Both the position numbers and the translations under genes were made by a program. A stretch of 64,000 nucleotides of DNA from Bacteroidota bacterium (lineage in GTDB: Bacteria; Bacteroidota; Bacteroidia; Flavobacteriales; Weeksellaceae), in NCBI GenBank assembly GCA_023386965.1, contig JAEWIR010000028.1, forward strand, positions 47,835 to 111,834, in the 5' to 3' direction. Every line of letters starts with the position of its first letter. The first letter of the stretch is position 1. The notes beneath the pieces were generated by a model, which made no database searches, had not been told where the DNA came from, and was given only the letters and a program-made list of their open reading frames with translations. Shown here in pieces: positions 9,014 to 17,382 of the stretch.

Positions 9014-9717
9014 TGAAACCTTTCCGATTCCAGAATTTTGACATCGCCCAGCAGGCCGGCGTCTTCCGTGTAGGCACAGACGGAGTGCTACTGGGAGTTT
9101 TAGCAAATATCAGTGATGCCGAATCTGTTTTGGAAGTCGGCACAGGTACCGGTCTTATTCCTATGATGCTGGCACAGCGAAGTTCTAAATTGACGGTTAT
9201 CGCACTTGATATTAATCCGGAAGCTGCAGCGCTGGCAACCAGTAATTTTCAGGATTCCCCTTACCACGATAGGTTGCAAGCTTTGCATGCTGATTTTAAA
9301 TCGTTCCATAGCGATATTAAATTTGACCTTATCATTTCCAATCCGCCGTATTTTGAAGTTAATGATTCCGCTAAGGATGTTTTCGCACGCCAAACGGTGG
9401 AGATGGACGCCTGTTTACTCCTGGAAGGCAATGCAGAACTCCTGAATGAAAACGGAATTATTTCTCTGATCATCCCTTCCGACCAGTCCACTAAGCTTGA
9501 GCGTAGAGCGTCTGAATTGGGACTTTATATGGTCCGGAAAGTAAATATTTTCGGAATTGCGGGTGGACCTGTAAAAAGGAATGTCCTGGAATTCTCGCAA
9601 AAAGAAATTCCCGCCACTGAGCAGGAATTTGTTATTGAAAAAGATCCGCGTGTTTACTCGCAGCAGTATCTGGATGCCACGCGGGACTTTCACATTTTTG
9701 GTCAGAAGGACAATTAG
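9013..9717 (+). CDS. trmN6: tRNA1(Val) (adenine(37)-N6)-methyltransferase
   Basis: 234-residue SAM-dependent methyltransferase of the YfiC/TrmN6 family, modifying A37 next to the anticodon of tRNA-Val. Visible motifs: the opening FRFQNFDIAQQAGVFRVGTDGVLLG with the family K/R-V-GTDG block, SAM motif I VLEVGTGTGLIPMMLAQR, and the N6-adenine catalytic NPPYF. The ATG overlaps the kinase stop by one base (TAATG), implying translational coupling at the end of the ribE operon. Confidence 0.93.
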   Translation: MKPFRFQNFDIAQQAGVFRVGTDGVLLGVLANISDAESVLEVGTGTGLIPMMLAQRSSKLTVIALDINPEAAALATSNFQDSPYHDRLQALHADFKSFHSDIKFDLIISNPPYFEVNDSAKDVFARQTVEMDACLLLEGNAELLNENGIISLIIPSDQSTKLERRASELGLYMVRKVNIFGIAGGPVKRNVLEFSQKEIPATEQEFVIEKDPRVYSQQYLDATRDFHIFGQKDN

Positions 9718-9733
9718 AATTTGTCCCGACTGA

Positions 9734-10444
9734 TTATTCAAACAGTTCAGCAGTGTCCAGCACAGACACATTTCCGTCTTCGCAACGGATAGCCTCACCC
9801 GGGAAATTCTGTATCATATGGTAGTCATGTGTCGCCATTACAACCGCCGCATGGTTTTCAACCGCCACCTTCTTAAGCAGGGTCATAATTTCGTTAGACG
9901 TTTCGGGGTCCAGGTTTCCTGTCGGCTCATCGGCCAGAATCAGTTCCGGATGATTTAGTAAAGCCCTTGCAATCGCAACCCGCTGCTGTTCGCCGCCGGA
10001 AAGTTCGTGTGGCATCTTGTGCTTCTTGGTTTTCATCCCTACGCTTTCAAGAACCTCGTTTATGCGTTCGTCCATTTTAGTTTTATCCGTCCAGCCTGTG
10101 GCCTGCAGAACGAACTTCAGATTCTTCTCAACCGTGCGGTCCGGCAGCAGCTGGAAATCCTGGAATACGATGCCCAGACGTCTGCGGAGGTCCGGGATCT
10201 GTGAGGTGCGCAGTTTAGCCAGGTCAAAACCAGCCACGCTGCCTTCACCCGCCGCCAAAGGGATGTGTCCGTAAAGCGTTTTCAGAAGTGAACTTTTACC
10301 GGAACCTGTTTTGCCGATCAGGTAACAGAATTTACCTTTTTTTATGTGAAGGTCCACCATTTTGAGAACAGTGAAGTTTTTCTGCGCAATGGTAGCATTG
10401 CTAAGGTTGATGATATTCTCTCCGGTTTCGTGTCTGTGCGGCAT
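9734..10444 (-). CDS. ftsE: FtsE-type ABC transporter ATP-binding protein
   Basis: 236-residue ABC ATPase. Walker A is GKTGSGKSSLLK, signature LSGGEQQRVAIARAL, Walker B LILADEPTGNLDPE, H-loop ATHDYHM. The MVDLHIKKGKFCYLIGKTGSGKSS opening and size match FtsE, which with the FtsX membrane protein controls peptidoglycan hydrolases at the division site. FtsX is not adjacent, as is usual in this bacterial group, so an alternative is a generic LolD/MacB-type ATPase. It converges with trmN6. Confidence 0.8.
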   Translation of the reverse strand: MPHRHETGENIINLSNATIAQKNFTVLKMVDLHIKKGKFCYLIGKTGSGKSSLLKTLYGHIPLAAGEGSVAGFDLAKLRTSQIPDLRRRLGIVFQDFQLLPDRTVEKNLKFVLQATGWTDKTKMDERINEVLESVGMKTKKHKMPHELSGGEQQRVAIARALLNHPELILADEPTGNLDPETSNEIMTLLKKVAVENHAAVVMATHDYHMIQNFPGEAIRCEDGNVSVLDTAELFE

Positions 10445-10471
10445 TGGTCTTTAATTGAATTGTATAATTTT

Positions 10472-10479
10472 CAAAAATA
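10472..10479 (-). promoter_or_regulatory. -7 box for ftsE
   Basis: Minus-strand TATTTTTG 27 bases upstream of the ftsE start codon. Confidence 0.4.
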
Positions 10480-10523
10480 AATAATCCTGTACTGTAATCC
10501 TAAATTTTTGCAAAAGTTTAACA

Positions 10524-10558
10524 ACAAAAAATGCCTGAAAAATTTCTTTTTCAAGCAT
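10524..10558 (-). terminator. Terminator after rpmH
   Basis: On the minus strand TGCTTGAAAAA...TTTTTCAGGCA is followed by TTTTTTG, 25 bases after the rpmH stop. Confidence 0.7.
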
Positions 10559-10582
10559 ATATATGATGTAGAGACAGAAAAA

Positions 10583-10741
10583 TTATCTCTTAGCGCGCTG
10601 AGCACTAACTGTCAGGCTTTTTCTGCCTTTCGCTCTCCTTGCAGCAAGTACTCTTCTGCCGTTAGGTGTAGACATTCTTTCTCTGAAACCGTGCTTGTTT
10701 CTTTTCTTTCTTTCTGATGGTTGGAATGTTCTTTTGCTCAT
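10583..10741 (-). CDS. rpmH: Large-subunit ribosomal protein L34
   Basis: A 52-residue, very basic protein read from the ATG at 10741 to the TAA at 10583. It starts MSKRTFQPSERKKRNKHGFR and contains the invariant R-M-S-T-P-NGRRVLAARRAKGR core of bL34. Flanked by its own promoter box and terminator. No rnpA gene is adjacent, which is the usual partner elsewhere. Confidence 0.97.
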   Translation of the reverse strand: MSKRTFQPSERKKRNKHGFRERMSTPNGRRVLAARRAKGRKSLTVSAQRAKR

Positions 10742-10785
10742 CGCTAAATATTTTTAGTAAATACTATCTCTTATTTTTCAGATTG

Positions 10786-10793
10786 CAAAGATA
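10786..10793 (-). promoter_or_regulatory. -7 box for rpmH
   Basis: Minus-strand TATCTTTG 44 bases upstream of the rpmH ATG. Confidence 0.45.
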
Positions 10794-10942
10794 TGAAAGT
10801 TTTTATTGTCTGCAAATTAATTTAGAAAAGTTTGTTTGAATCGCTTTTTAATATGTCAAGTTGAATTTTAATTTTTAGTATTCGTTTTCCGACAGTATCA
10901 GCTTGGCGAAAAACAGCGGATTAAAAGTGGGGGCAAAAGCCT

Positions 10943-10950
10943 TATATTTG
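10943..10950 (+). promoter_or_regulatory. -7 box for the DHH phosphoesterase gene
   Basis: TATATTTG, a full TAnnTTTG match, 22 bases upstream of the ATG at 10973. The AT-rich rest of 10794-10942 shows nothing else. Confidence 0.5.
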
Positions 10951-10972
10951 TGCCCTAAATTTACATTGGTAC

Positions 10973-11980
10973 ATGTTTACTCCTTCAGAAATCTCAGAGA
11001 TTAGAAATCTTCTTGTTCCCGAAAATAAAATTGTTATTATCACTCACTATAACCCCGATGGCGACGCTGTTGGGTCCAGTTTGGGACTTAAACATTTTTT
11101 AAGACAGAAAGGATTGGAAGCAGATGTAATTGTACCGAATGATTTCCCTAAATTCCTGAAATGGATGCCGGAATCCAGGAAGATTATCATTGCCGACTAT
11201 AAGCGTAAAATTGCCGGCGAAGCAATTTACAACGCAGATGTAATCTTCATCCTCGATTTCAATGCTGCACACCGCAGCGGCAATCTGGTAGGACCCTGGC
11301 TGGAGAAGGCCAAAGCGAAAAAGATACTTATAGACCACCACCAGCAACCGGATGATTTTGACTTTATCTATTCTGATGTTACTGTTCCTGCCACCTCGCA
11401 GATGGTTTATCATTTCATTCAGGCTTTGGAAGAAGAAGAAAAAGTAAACCTGGAGATAGCACAATGTCTTTATACAGGCATCATGACAGATACCGGCGGC
11501 TTCCGCTTCAGGTCCACAAGTGCAACCACGCACCGCATTATCGCAAATCTGATTGAAAAGGGTGCCGATCCTGCCATGATCACCTCCAGCACCTGGGATA
11601 CAAATACTGTTTCACGTCTGCACCTGCTGGCTCTTATCCTGGGCCGGATTGAAGTAGTGAAGGACGGTAAAGTGGCCATTCTATGGCTGAAACGTGACGA
11701 ACTGAAGCAATATGGTTTCCAGAAAGGCGATACCGAAGGTTTTGTAAATTATGGTCTGAGTATAATGGGTACACAGGTTTCCGCCTTTTTTATGGAGGAT
11801 CTGTACGAGGATTTCATTAAGATTTCCTTCCGCTCCAAGGATGATGTGGATGTGAACCAGTTTTCAAGAAATCACTTCAACGGTGGCGGACATATCAATG
11901 CGGCCGGCGGGAAGTACATGAAAACCATTGAAGAAACCATCGCTGATTTTAAAGAGAAAATTGAGGCGGCGGACTTCTAA
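10973..11980 (+). CDS. DHH/DHHA1 phosphoesterase (NrnA-type oligoribonuclease/pAp phosphatase)
   Basis: 335 residues. The DHH metal centre is visible as YNPDGDAVGSSLGL, ILDFNAAHRSG and LIDHHQQPDDF. The C-terminal DHHA1 substrate domain ends with FNGGGHINAAGGKYM. Size and motif set match bacterial NrnA, which degrades short RNA oligonucleotides and removes 3' phosphate from pAp. Predicted cytosolic. Monocistronic with its own promoter box. Confidence 0.9.
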   Translation: MFTPSEISEIRNLLVPENKIVIITHYNPDGDAVGSSLGLKHFLRQKGLEADVIVPNDFPKFLKWMPESRKIIIADYKRKIAGEAIYNADVIFILDFNAAHRSGNLVGPWLEKAKAKKILIDHHQQPDDFDFIYSDVTVPATSQMVYHFIQALEEEEKVNLEIAQCLYTGIMTDTGGFRFRSTSATTHRIIANLIEKGADPAMITSSTWDTNTVSRLHLLALILGRIEVVKDGKVAILWLKRDELKQYGFQKGDTEGFVNYGLSIMGTQVSAFFMEDLYEDFIKISFRSKDDVDVNQFSRNHFNGGGHINAAGGKYMKTIEETIADFKEKIEAADF

Positions 11981-12010
11981 GTAAGTTCGCACCCGGTTCA
12001 TGTGGCCATA

Positions 12011-12376
12011 TTATTTCAACAGTAATACAACAATGGCAATGATCGCCGGCAAAGCCTGTACGAAAAATATCTTACGTGAGGCCGACAGTGCTCCATAAAC
12101 TCCAGCTACCACAATACAGCCTAAAAAGAACAGCGCAACATTCTGCGACCATACTTCATCGGCAATAAATAAAGATCAGATAAGACCGGCTGACAGGAAA
12201 CCGTTGTACAACCCCTGATTGGCTGCTAAGCCTTTAGTCGGCGTAAAAAGATCGTCACTTAATGCGCCTTTAAAGGTCTTGCGGCCCAGTGTTTCCCAGG
12301 CAAACATTTCCATGTAAAGGATGTAGAGGTGTTCCAGAGCAACCAGGGCGATCAGAATCTTTGAAATAATTTCCAT
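12011..12376 (-). pseudogene. DUF1304 membrane protein interrupted by an in-frame TGA
   Basis: From the ATG at 12376 the reading frame gives MEIISKILIALVALEHLYI and a DUF1304-type sequence including TPTKGLAANQGLYNGFLSAGLI, then TGA at 12176-12178. Past this stop the same frame stays open for another 54 codons (SLFIADEVWSQNVALFFLGC..., a second hydrophobic half) to TAA at 12011. The family normally has Trp at this position (GLI-W-S), so TGG to TGA is a single-base nonsense change. The complete protein would be about 121 residues with four TM segments. Either a recent pseudogene or a sequencing error. Confidence 0.75.
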
Positions 12377-12415
12377 GCTGTGATTTTGGGCTGAATAATT
12401 AACCTGATTACCTAA

Positions 12416-13204
12416 CTAAAATACCAGATTTTTAGGCAAATTATGCAGAAGTTCTGTGTTGATGATGGCAGCGCATACTTCAGGCTTCTCCCAATGTCCG
12501 TTATGTCCGCAGTCCAGTAGATAAGATTTAATATTGGTACGGTCTGGAAGCTTGTTAAGTATGACTTCCGTCTTCACCGCATTGTCGTATTTGCCGGCGA
12601 TTACCAGGATTTTACCTTCAAAATTCTCAATGACAGAGAGTTTGTCGGTTCTTTCCACCATTCCTTTTACGGCTGCCAGGGCTCCCTCGCTTTTGGTGGA
12701 AAGTGCAATCTCCTTTGCCAGTTCTATCTTGCCTTCCAGAATATCTTTTTCATTTTCGCTGAAGAGGTTTGGGATTCCTGCTCTCACGTAATTCGGAAAT
12801 GACTCTTTGATGATTCTGTAACTTTTTTGTCTCTGTTCCTTTTTTTCAGCATCATCTGCAAAATAGGAGGAGAAAAATAAGGTTAGTGATTTAAGACTGT
12901 CCCGGAATTTTTCGGTGAATGCCAGGGAGGTATACCCGCCCATGGAGTGTCCCAGCAAATGGAACCGGTCTGTTTTGAGGTGGTTGGTTACCTTCTTCAC
13001 TTCTTCGGCCATCAGTTCCATCGTATGTACTTCATGCAGGATTCCGGAGCGTCCGTGACCCGGTAGGTCGATCTTAATCAGCCGGAATTTTTCGGACAGA
13101 TAAGTTTCCATTTCTTCCCAAATCATTAGGTTTTCCATAAAGCCATGCAATAAAACAAGGTCTTCTGTACCGCTGCCGGATATTTCGTAGTGAAGCATAA
13201 TCAA
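12416..13204 (-). CDS. Alpha/beta hydrolase
   Basis: 262-residue alpha/beta hydrolase fold. It has the oxyanion segment LVLLHGFMENLMIWEEM, nucleophile elbow LLGHSMGGYTSLAF (Ser about 92), acid AGKYDNAV, and catalytic His in DCGHNGHWEKPE. No signal peptide, so likely cytosolic. The substrate is not predictable; homologues are often annotated as MenH-like or BioH-like esterases. No menaquinone or biotin genes are adjacent to support those names. Confidence 0.85.
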   Translation of the reverse strand: MIMLHYEISGSGTEDLVLLHGFMENLMIWEEMETYLSEKFRLIKIDLPGHGRSGILHEVHTMELMAEEVKKVTNHLKTDRFHLLGHSMGGYTSLAFTEKFRDSLKSLTLFFSSYFADDAEKKEQRQKSYRIIKESFPNYVRAGIPNLFSENEKDILEGKIELAKEIALSTKSEGALAAVKGMVERTDKLSVIENFEGKILVIAGKYDNAVKTEVILNKLPDRTNIKSYLLDCGHNGHWEKPEVCAAIINTELLHNLPKNLVF

Positions 13205-13246
13205 ATGTAGTTAATTTAAATCAACCTAAACGGGTAGCCTTGTGCG

Positions 13247-13744
13247 TTAAAAGTAAATATCAACATACTCAACAAAGCCCCGCTCGTCCATTTTGTCCTG
13301 TAAGCGCCAAAAGGGGCCTTTTTTTTCATCTTTAAAAGAGGTTTTTGCGGTTCGCCTGAACTTCTTACCATTTATTTTTTGGTCGATGACGCCTTCAAAA
13401 TTGAGATACTGCATAGTGACGGCCTTTATATTACCGTCTATTTCCACAAAATCATTCCCGGATGTCAATTTTCCTGAAACTTTGTATTCGTCACGGCCGT
13501 TTTTGGTGAAATGCACCTTTCCTGAACCGGCAATTTCACTGTGCGTAAACCGGTGACTTCCGCTTATATCACGGTACCTGTCCCTTCCGTTCAGCGTGCG
13601 GATACTGTCATTGTAAACCGTACGCGCCGCATTTATTGAATCTATTACGCGAAGTGTGTCGGCAAGTTTTTTCCTTTCATATTCTTCAATATTTTTATTG
13701 CAGGATAAAAGGAGAACGGAAAGGAGCAGTACCAATTTTTTCAT
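13247..13744 (-). CDS. Predicted lipoprotein of unknown function
   Basis: 165 residues. The start MKKLVLLLSVLLLSCNKN is a lipoprotein signal with the lipobox LLSC, so it should be anchored by Cys14. The rest is a soluble, charged domain with no recognised motif; repeated short beta-type stretches (GSHRFTHSEIAGSGKVHFTK, KVSGKLTSGNDFVEIDGN) suggest a beta-sandwich. It stands between the hydrolase and the transporter genes, all minus strand. A minus-strand TAAATTTG box (13761-13768) precedes it. Confidence 0.75.
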   Translation of the reverse strand: MKKLVLLLSVLLLSCNKNIEEYERKKLADTLRVIDSINAARTVYNDSIRTLNGRDRYRDISGSHRFTHSEIAGSGKVHFTKNGRDEYKVSGKLTSGNDFVEIDGNIKAVTMQYLNFEGVIDQKINGKKFRRTAKTSFKDEKKGPFWRLQDKMDERGFVEYVDIYF

Positions 13745-13760
13745 AGGCTTATAGTTTTAC

Positions 13761-13768
13761 CAAATTTA
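13761..13768 (-). promoter_or_regulatory. -7 box for the lipoprotein gene
   Basis: Minus-strand TAAATTTG 16 bases upstream of the ATG at 13744. Confidence 0.4.
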
Positions 13769-13805
13769 GGCATTTGATGTTTCAGCTGAAAAAAAGATTT
13801 CCCCT

Positions 13806-14732
13806 TTATAAAAACTCCATCACCGCGTAAAGCGAAATGATGCTGATCAGTATCCAGAGCAGGACGCCCAGCAGAAACGGACGTGGACCAATTGTTTTTA
13901 TGGTGACCAGCGATAATCCGGTACCGATCAGGAAGAGGGCCAGCTTAAGTCCGGCCTTTGAGATTTCAGCGATGTAAGGGGAGACATTCTTCAGAAAGGG
14001 CAAATAGGTATTCAGCAGAATGGCCAATATGAAGAACGCAATGAATAGTGGGAATTTTACTTTTGTTTCCTTTTTATACAGAAGTGAAAACAGTAGGACT
14101 ACAGGAATTATGAAAAGTGCCCGGGCCAGCTTTACGGTTGTGGCTATATGCAGCGCCTCGTCTCCAAACCTAGTGGCAGCACCCACTACTGAACTGGTGT
14201 CGTGAATAGCTATAGCTGCCCACACGCCGAACTGTTGCTGGCTGAGACCGAAATAAATTCCCAAATATGGGAAGATGAGTAATGCCAAAGCATTCAGCAG
14301 GAATACAATGCCCAAGGCTATTGAATTCTGGCTGTTGCTTGAATTGATGGTGGGCGACACAGCGGCAATGGCACTGCCTCCGCAAATGGCGGTTCCCGCA
14401 GAAATGAGTTGCGTGATTTTACGGTCTGTTTTCAACAGTTTTCCAAACAGCAGTCCCGCAGCAAACACCAGGATTATGGTAAAGGCTGAAAACAGGAAGC
14501 CATTGCTCCCCGCTTCAACAGCCATACCCAGGTTGATGCTGAAGCCGAGTCCCACAATACTGTATTGCAGTACTTTCTTAGTGTATTCCGGCAGCCGGTC
14601 TATTTTGGTGTGAAAAATGTTGATGAAGAAAATGCCGAGCAGTAAAGCAACGGGCGCCGAAGTAAAGGGAAGCAGAGAAACGGCTGCGAGAACAAAAAAT
14701 ACAACTTTCCCCGAATTCCTGTTTTTGCCCAT
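13806..14732 (-). CDS. YeiH/UPF0324 family membrane transporter (putative sulfate exporter)
   Basis: 308-residue integral membrane protein with about 9-10 TM helices. Conserved family blocks: the QYSIVGLGFSINLGMAVEAG region, SAGTAICGGSAIAAVSPTI (the family GxxxCGxSAIAA signature), and WAAIAIHDTSSVVGAATRFG. Family members are annotated as putative sulfate exporters on limited evidence, and the substrate here is unknown. A minus-strand TAACTTTG box at 14752-14759 drives it. A rhodanese-domain lipoprotein gene lies divergently next to it, consistent with a sulfur theme. Confidence 0.85.
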   Translation of the reverse strand: MGKNRNSGKVVFFVLAAVSLLPFTSAPVALLLGIFFINIFHTKIDRLPEYTKKVLQYSIVGLGFSINLGMAVEAGSNGFLFSAFTIILVFAAGLLFGKLLKTDRKITQLISAGTAICGGSAIAAVSPTINSSNSQNSIALGIVFLLNALALLIFPYLGIYFGLSQQQFGVWAAIAIHDTSSVVGAATRFGDEALHIATTVKLARALFIIPVVLLFSLLYKKETKVKFPLFIAFFILAILLNTYLPFLKNVSPYIAEISKAGLKLALFLIGTGLSLVTIKTIGPRPFLLGVLLWILISIISLYAVMEFL

Positions 14733-14751
14733 AGTGTTTTACTGATCTCCG

Positions 14752-14759
14752 CAAAGTTA
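14752..14759 (-). promoter_or_regulatory. -7 box for the YeiH gene
   Basis: Minus-strand TAACTTTG 19 bases upstream of the start codon. Confidence 0.4.
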
Positions 14760-14850
14760 TTTAAAGGGATTCACTCTTTATGTAATATAGGTTACAAAGC
14801 TTTACATTTACCTTTTATATCTTTACTGAAACTGTACAAAATTTTAAGCT

Positions 14851-15213
14851 ATGAAAATATTATCATCTCTTTTTATAGGTCTTCTCCTCTTTAACCTGCA
14901 GTGCAATACCACCAAACCTGCGGAAGTAAAGACGCAGCTGCTCAGTATAAAAGAACAGGTGCGGCAAGGCGCTATGCTTGTAGACGTCCGTACTCCTGAA
15001 GAATTTGCAGAGGGGAGTATAGATGGAGCCGTTAATATCCCGCTGGATCAGGTAGAAAGGCGGGTGGATGAGTTTCGCGGAAAACCTTCTGTAGTCGTCT
15101 TTTGCAAAACCGGCAACCGCAGTGGTCAGGCAATTAAGATCTTGGAGGAAAACGGGATACATAATGTCACCAACGGAATAAACGTTCCGCAGATGAAGGA
15201 AGCACTCAAGTAA
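14851..15213 (+). CDS. Rhodanese-domain lipoprotein
   Basis: 120 residues. An N-terminal lipoprotein signal MKILSSLFIGLLLFNLQCN puts a lipidated Cys at about position 18. A single rhodanese domain follows: MLVDVRTPEEFAEGSIDGAVNIPLDQ and the active-site loop VVFCKTGNRSGQA with catalytic Cys. It could transfer sulfane sulfur or act as a thiol sensor in the periplasm or outer membrane. Unlike cytosolic GlpE it is exported. Next to the YeiH gene (divergent) and convergent with dsbD across a shared hairpin. Confidence 0.88.
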   Translation: MKILSSLFIGLLLFNLQCNTTKPAEVKTQLLSIKEQVRQGAMLVDVRTPEEFAEGSIDGAVNIPLDQVERRVDEFRGKPSVVVFCKTGNRSGQAIKILEENGIHNVTNGINVPQMKEALK

Positions 15214-15215
15214 TA

Positions 15216-15250
15216 AATAGAAGTTCCGGCCAGAGGCCGGAACTTCTATT
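15216..15250. terminator. Perfect bidirectional terminator
   Basis: A perfect 16-bp stem (AATAGAAGTTCCGGCC / GGCCGGAACTTCTATT) with a 3-base AGA loop. It serves the rhodanese gene from one side and dsbD from the other. The dsbD stop codon (15246-15248) lies inside the stem. Confidence 0.85.
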
Positions 15251-17324
15251 TTGAATTTTTATAATAGTTGATCCCACACTCCAGGAATTTTTTGAAGACT
15301 TCCTTGTCGCTGTTGTACCCTTTGAACGGTGCGTTTATCACTTTGCCGTCAGGCGTTATAAGTACATAAACAGGCTGTGTATTATCGTTGAAGTTAATCT
15401 GCTGGAACATACTCCAGCGGTCACCTATCGTTTTAATCCGCTTCACCTGGCCATTACCCATGTCAATCCTTGTCTGCTGGTCTGCCGGCAGTTCTTCCTT
15501 GTCGTCAACATACAGCGAAGTCAGGATCACATCGTTCTGCAGGATGGGCAGGATGTCCGGCTCGCTCCACACAAATTCTTCCATTTTACGGCAGTTTTCG
15601 CACCCGTAGCCGGTGAAATCCAGTAAAATGGGTTTGTTCTCCTTTCGTGCTGTTTCAACTGCGTTAAAATAATCATGCTCCGGTTTCATACCCAGAATGC
15701 CGTCTTCCACATCGTGGAAATAGCTCACGTTAAGCGGTGGCAAAATGCCCGAAAGCATTTGCAGCTTTGGTCTTTCGGCCGGTACAAGTCCCTGGATCAG
15801 GTATATAAGAAAACCGATTCCCAATACACCGAAAACTTTTCTGCCGGCTGAAATCTTAGCTTTTTTGTCATCGTGCGGGAAGCGGATGATTCCGAAAAGA
15901 TAAAGCACCAGTCCAATGGTGATAAGAATCCATAATAGGATAAAGAGCTCCCTTTTCAGCATAAAGGTCTTGGATACAAGATCCGCTTTAGATAGGAATT
16001 TAAGTGCAAGTGCCAGCTCAACAAATCCAAGGACGACTTTTACCGTATTCATCCAGCCGCCGGACTTTGGCAGACTTTGCAATGCCTGCGGGAAAAGTGC
16101 CAGCACACCAAATACGATGGCCCAGGCCAGTCCAAACCCTGCAAGTGCAAAGGTGAGCAGCATTGGAACATTTGAGGCCCCCGTGACTGCGCTTCCCAGC
16201 AGCGATCCCAATATGGGTCCGGTACATGAAAAAGAAACGATTACCAGGGTAAGGGCCATGAAGAAAATGCCCACTATACCGCCGGCTTCTTCGGCACGTG
16301 AAGAGCGGTTTGCTATCGCACTGGGTAGGGTAATGTCAAAATATCCAAAGAAACTGAACGCAAAGAACATGAAGATGGCGAAAAAGAAAAGATTCAGCCA
16401 AATTGATGTTGAAATCTGGTTAAAGATATTTCCTGCGATTCCGTCTATAAGGTGAAACGGAATACTTAAAGCTGTGAAAATGGCAAAGATGAAGAAACCG
16501 TACATTAAGGCATCCCTTACTCCTTTAGATCTGTCCTTGTTTCCTTTTGTAAAAAAAGATACTGTAAGCGGAATCATCGGGAAAACACAGGGTGTAAGCA
16601 GGGCAATCATTCCTCCCAGAAAGCCCAGAAAGAGATATGTCAGATAGTTTTCACTCTTTTCCTGTTTCTCCTCACCGCAATCTGTAAGTGGGTTCTTGAA
16701 GTCCAGGCTTTCTATTTTAAGTTTTTTAGGGTCCAGTTGGGTTAAGGTCCCGGTTTCCGGCTGGCTGATTGCAGTCGCTGCCAGTGTGTCGGTTGTCATG
16801 TTGACACTGTCATTTGGCAGTTCAGCAGCAATCACCGGAACCTCGGCCGCAGCCACGTTTCCATCCGGAGTTACTTTTTTTGCAAATTCCAGAGTGTTGG
16901 GCGCCAGGCAAACACGGTCGTCGCAGGTTTGATAGGTGAACTCAGCAGCGATGGTGGCCGGTTGCACCGGATTTTTAAGCCTGAATTTCTGCTTGAACTT
17001 CGCCGAATTGGAATAATAAACGATTTGGGCTCCAAAAGCTTCGGAAAATTCATCATGCTTTTTGCCGACTTCCACAATTCCGCCTACAAGAGTTATTCCT
17101 TCGGCTGAGGAGATGATGAGTTCTGTGGGAATACCGCTGTCCGGAGGCAGGTCTTTGGAGTAAATATGCCAGCCGCTCTCCATTTTTGCTGTAATTACGG
17201 CCTCGTAAAGATTATCGCCCAGCGGCAGAACTTCGTAGCTAAGTTTTACAGGATCTTTTATCTGTGCGGAAAGTGTTCCGAAAATGAACAGGAAAGTGAA
17301 AAACAGAAATTTGATCAACTTCAT
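15246..17324 (-). CDS. dsbD: Thiol:disulfide interchange protein DsbD
   Basis: 692 residues. Domain order: signal peptide (1-20); N-terminal immunoglobulin-like alpha domain with FTYQTCDDRVCLAP carrying the reactive Cys pair; eight-TM DsbD core with paired cysteines in LLTPCVFPMIPLTV and SFSCTGPILGSLLG; and C-terminal thioredoxin-like domain with DFTGYGCENCRKMEEF (CXXC). It carries electrons from cytosolic thioredoxin to periplasmic thiol proteins for disulfide isomerisation and cytochrome c maturation. All six key cysteines are visible. tilS lies upstream on the same strand. Confidence 0.95.
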   Translation of the reverse strand: MKLIKFLFFTFLFIFGTLSAQIKDPVKLSYEVLPLGDNLYEAVITAKMESGWHIYSKDLPPDSGIPTELIISSAEGITLVGGIVEVGKKHDEFSEAFGAQIVYYSNSAKFKQKFRLKNPVQPATIAAEFTYQTCDDRVCLAPNTLEFAKKVTPDGNVAAAEVPVIAAELPNDSVNMTTDTLAATAISQPETGTLTQLDPKKLKIESLDFKNPLTDCGEEKQEKSENYLTYLFLGFLGGMIALLTPCVFPMIPLTVSFFTKGNKDRSKGVRDALMYGFFIFAIFTALSIPFHLIDGIAGNIFNQISTSIWLNLFFFAIFMFFAFSFFGYFDITLPSAIANRSSRAEEAGGIVGIFFMALTLVIVSFSCTGPILGSLLGSAVTGASNVPMLLTFALAGFGLAWAIVFGVLALFPQALQSLPKSGGWMNTVKVVLGFVELALALKFLSKADLVSKTFMLKRELFILLWILITIGLVLYLFGIIRFPHDDKKAKISAGRKVFGVLGIGFLIYLIQGLVPAERPKLQMLSGILPPLNVSYFHDVEDGILGMKPEHDYFNAVETARKENKPILLDFTGYGCENCRKMEEFVWSEPDILPILQNDVILTSLYVDDKEELPADQQTRIDMGNGQVKRIKTIGDRWSMFQQINFNDNTQPVYVLITPDGKVINAPFKGYNSDKEVFKKFLECGINYYKNSK

Positions 17325-17382
17325 TACCCAATATATTTTTATCAGTTAGGGGATAGGTTTGGGCAGAAAATGAAAGGTATCC

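Noticed and set aside
12176..12178. TGA read as tryptophan or selenocysteine
   Set aside because: No Sec insertion hairpin was seen directly after it, other genes use the standard code, and the family has Trp here.
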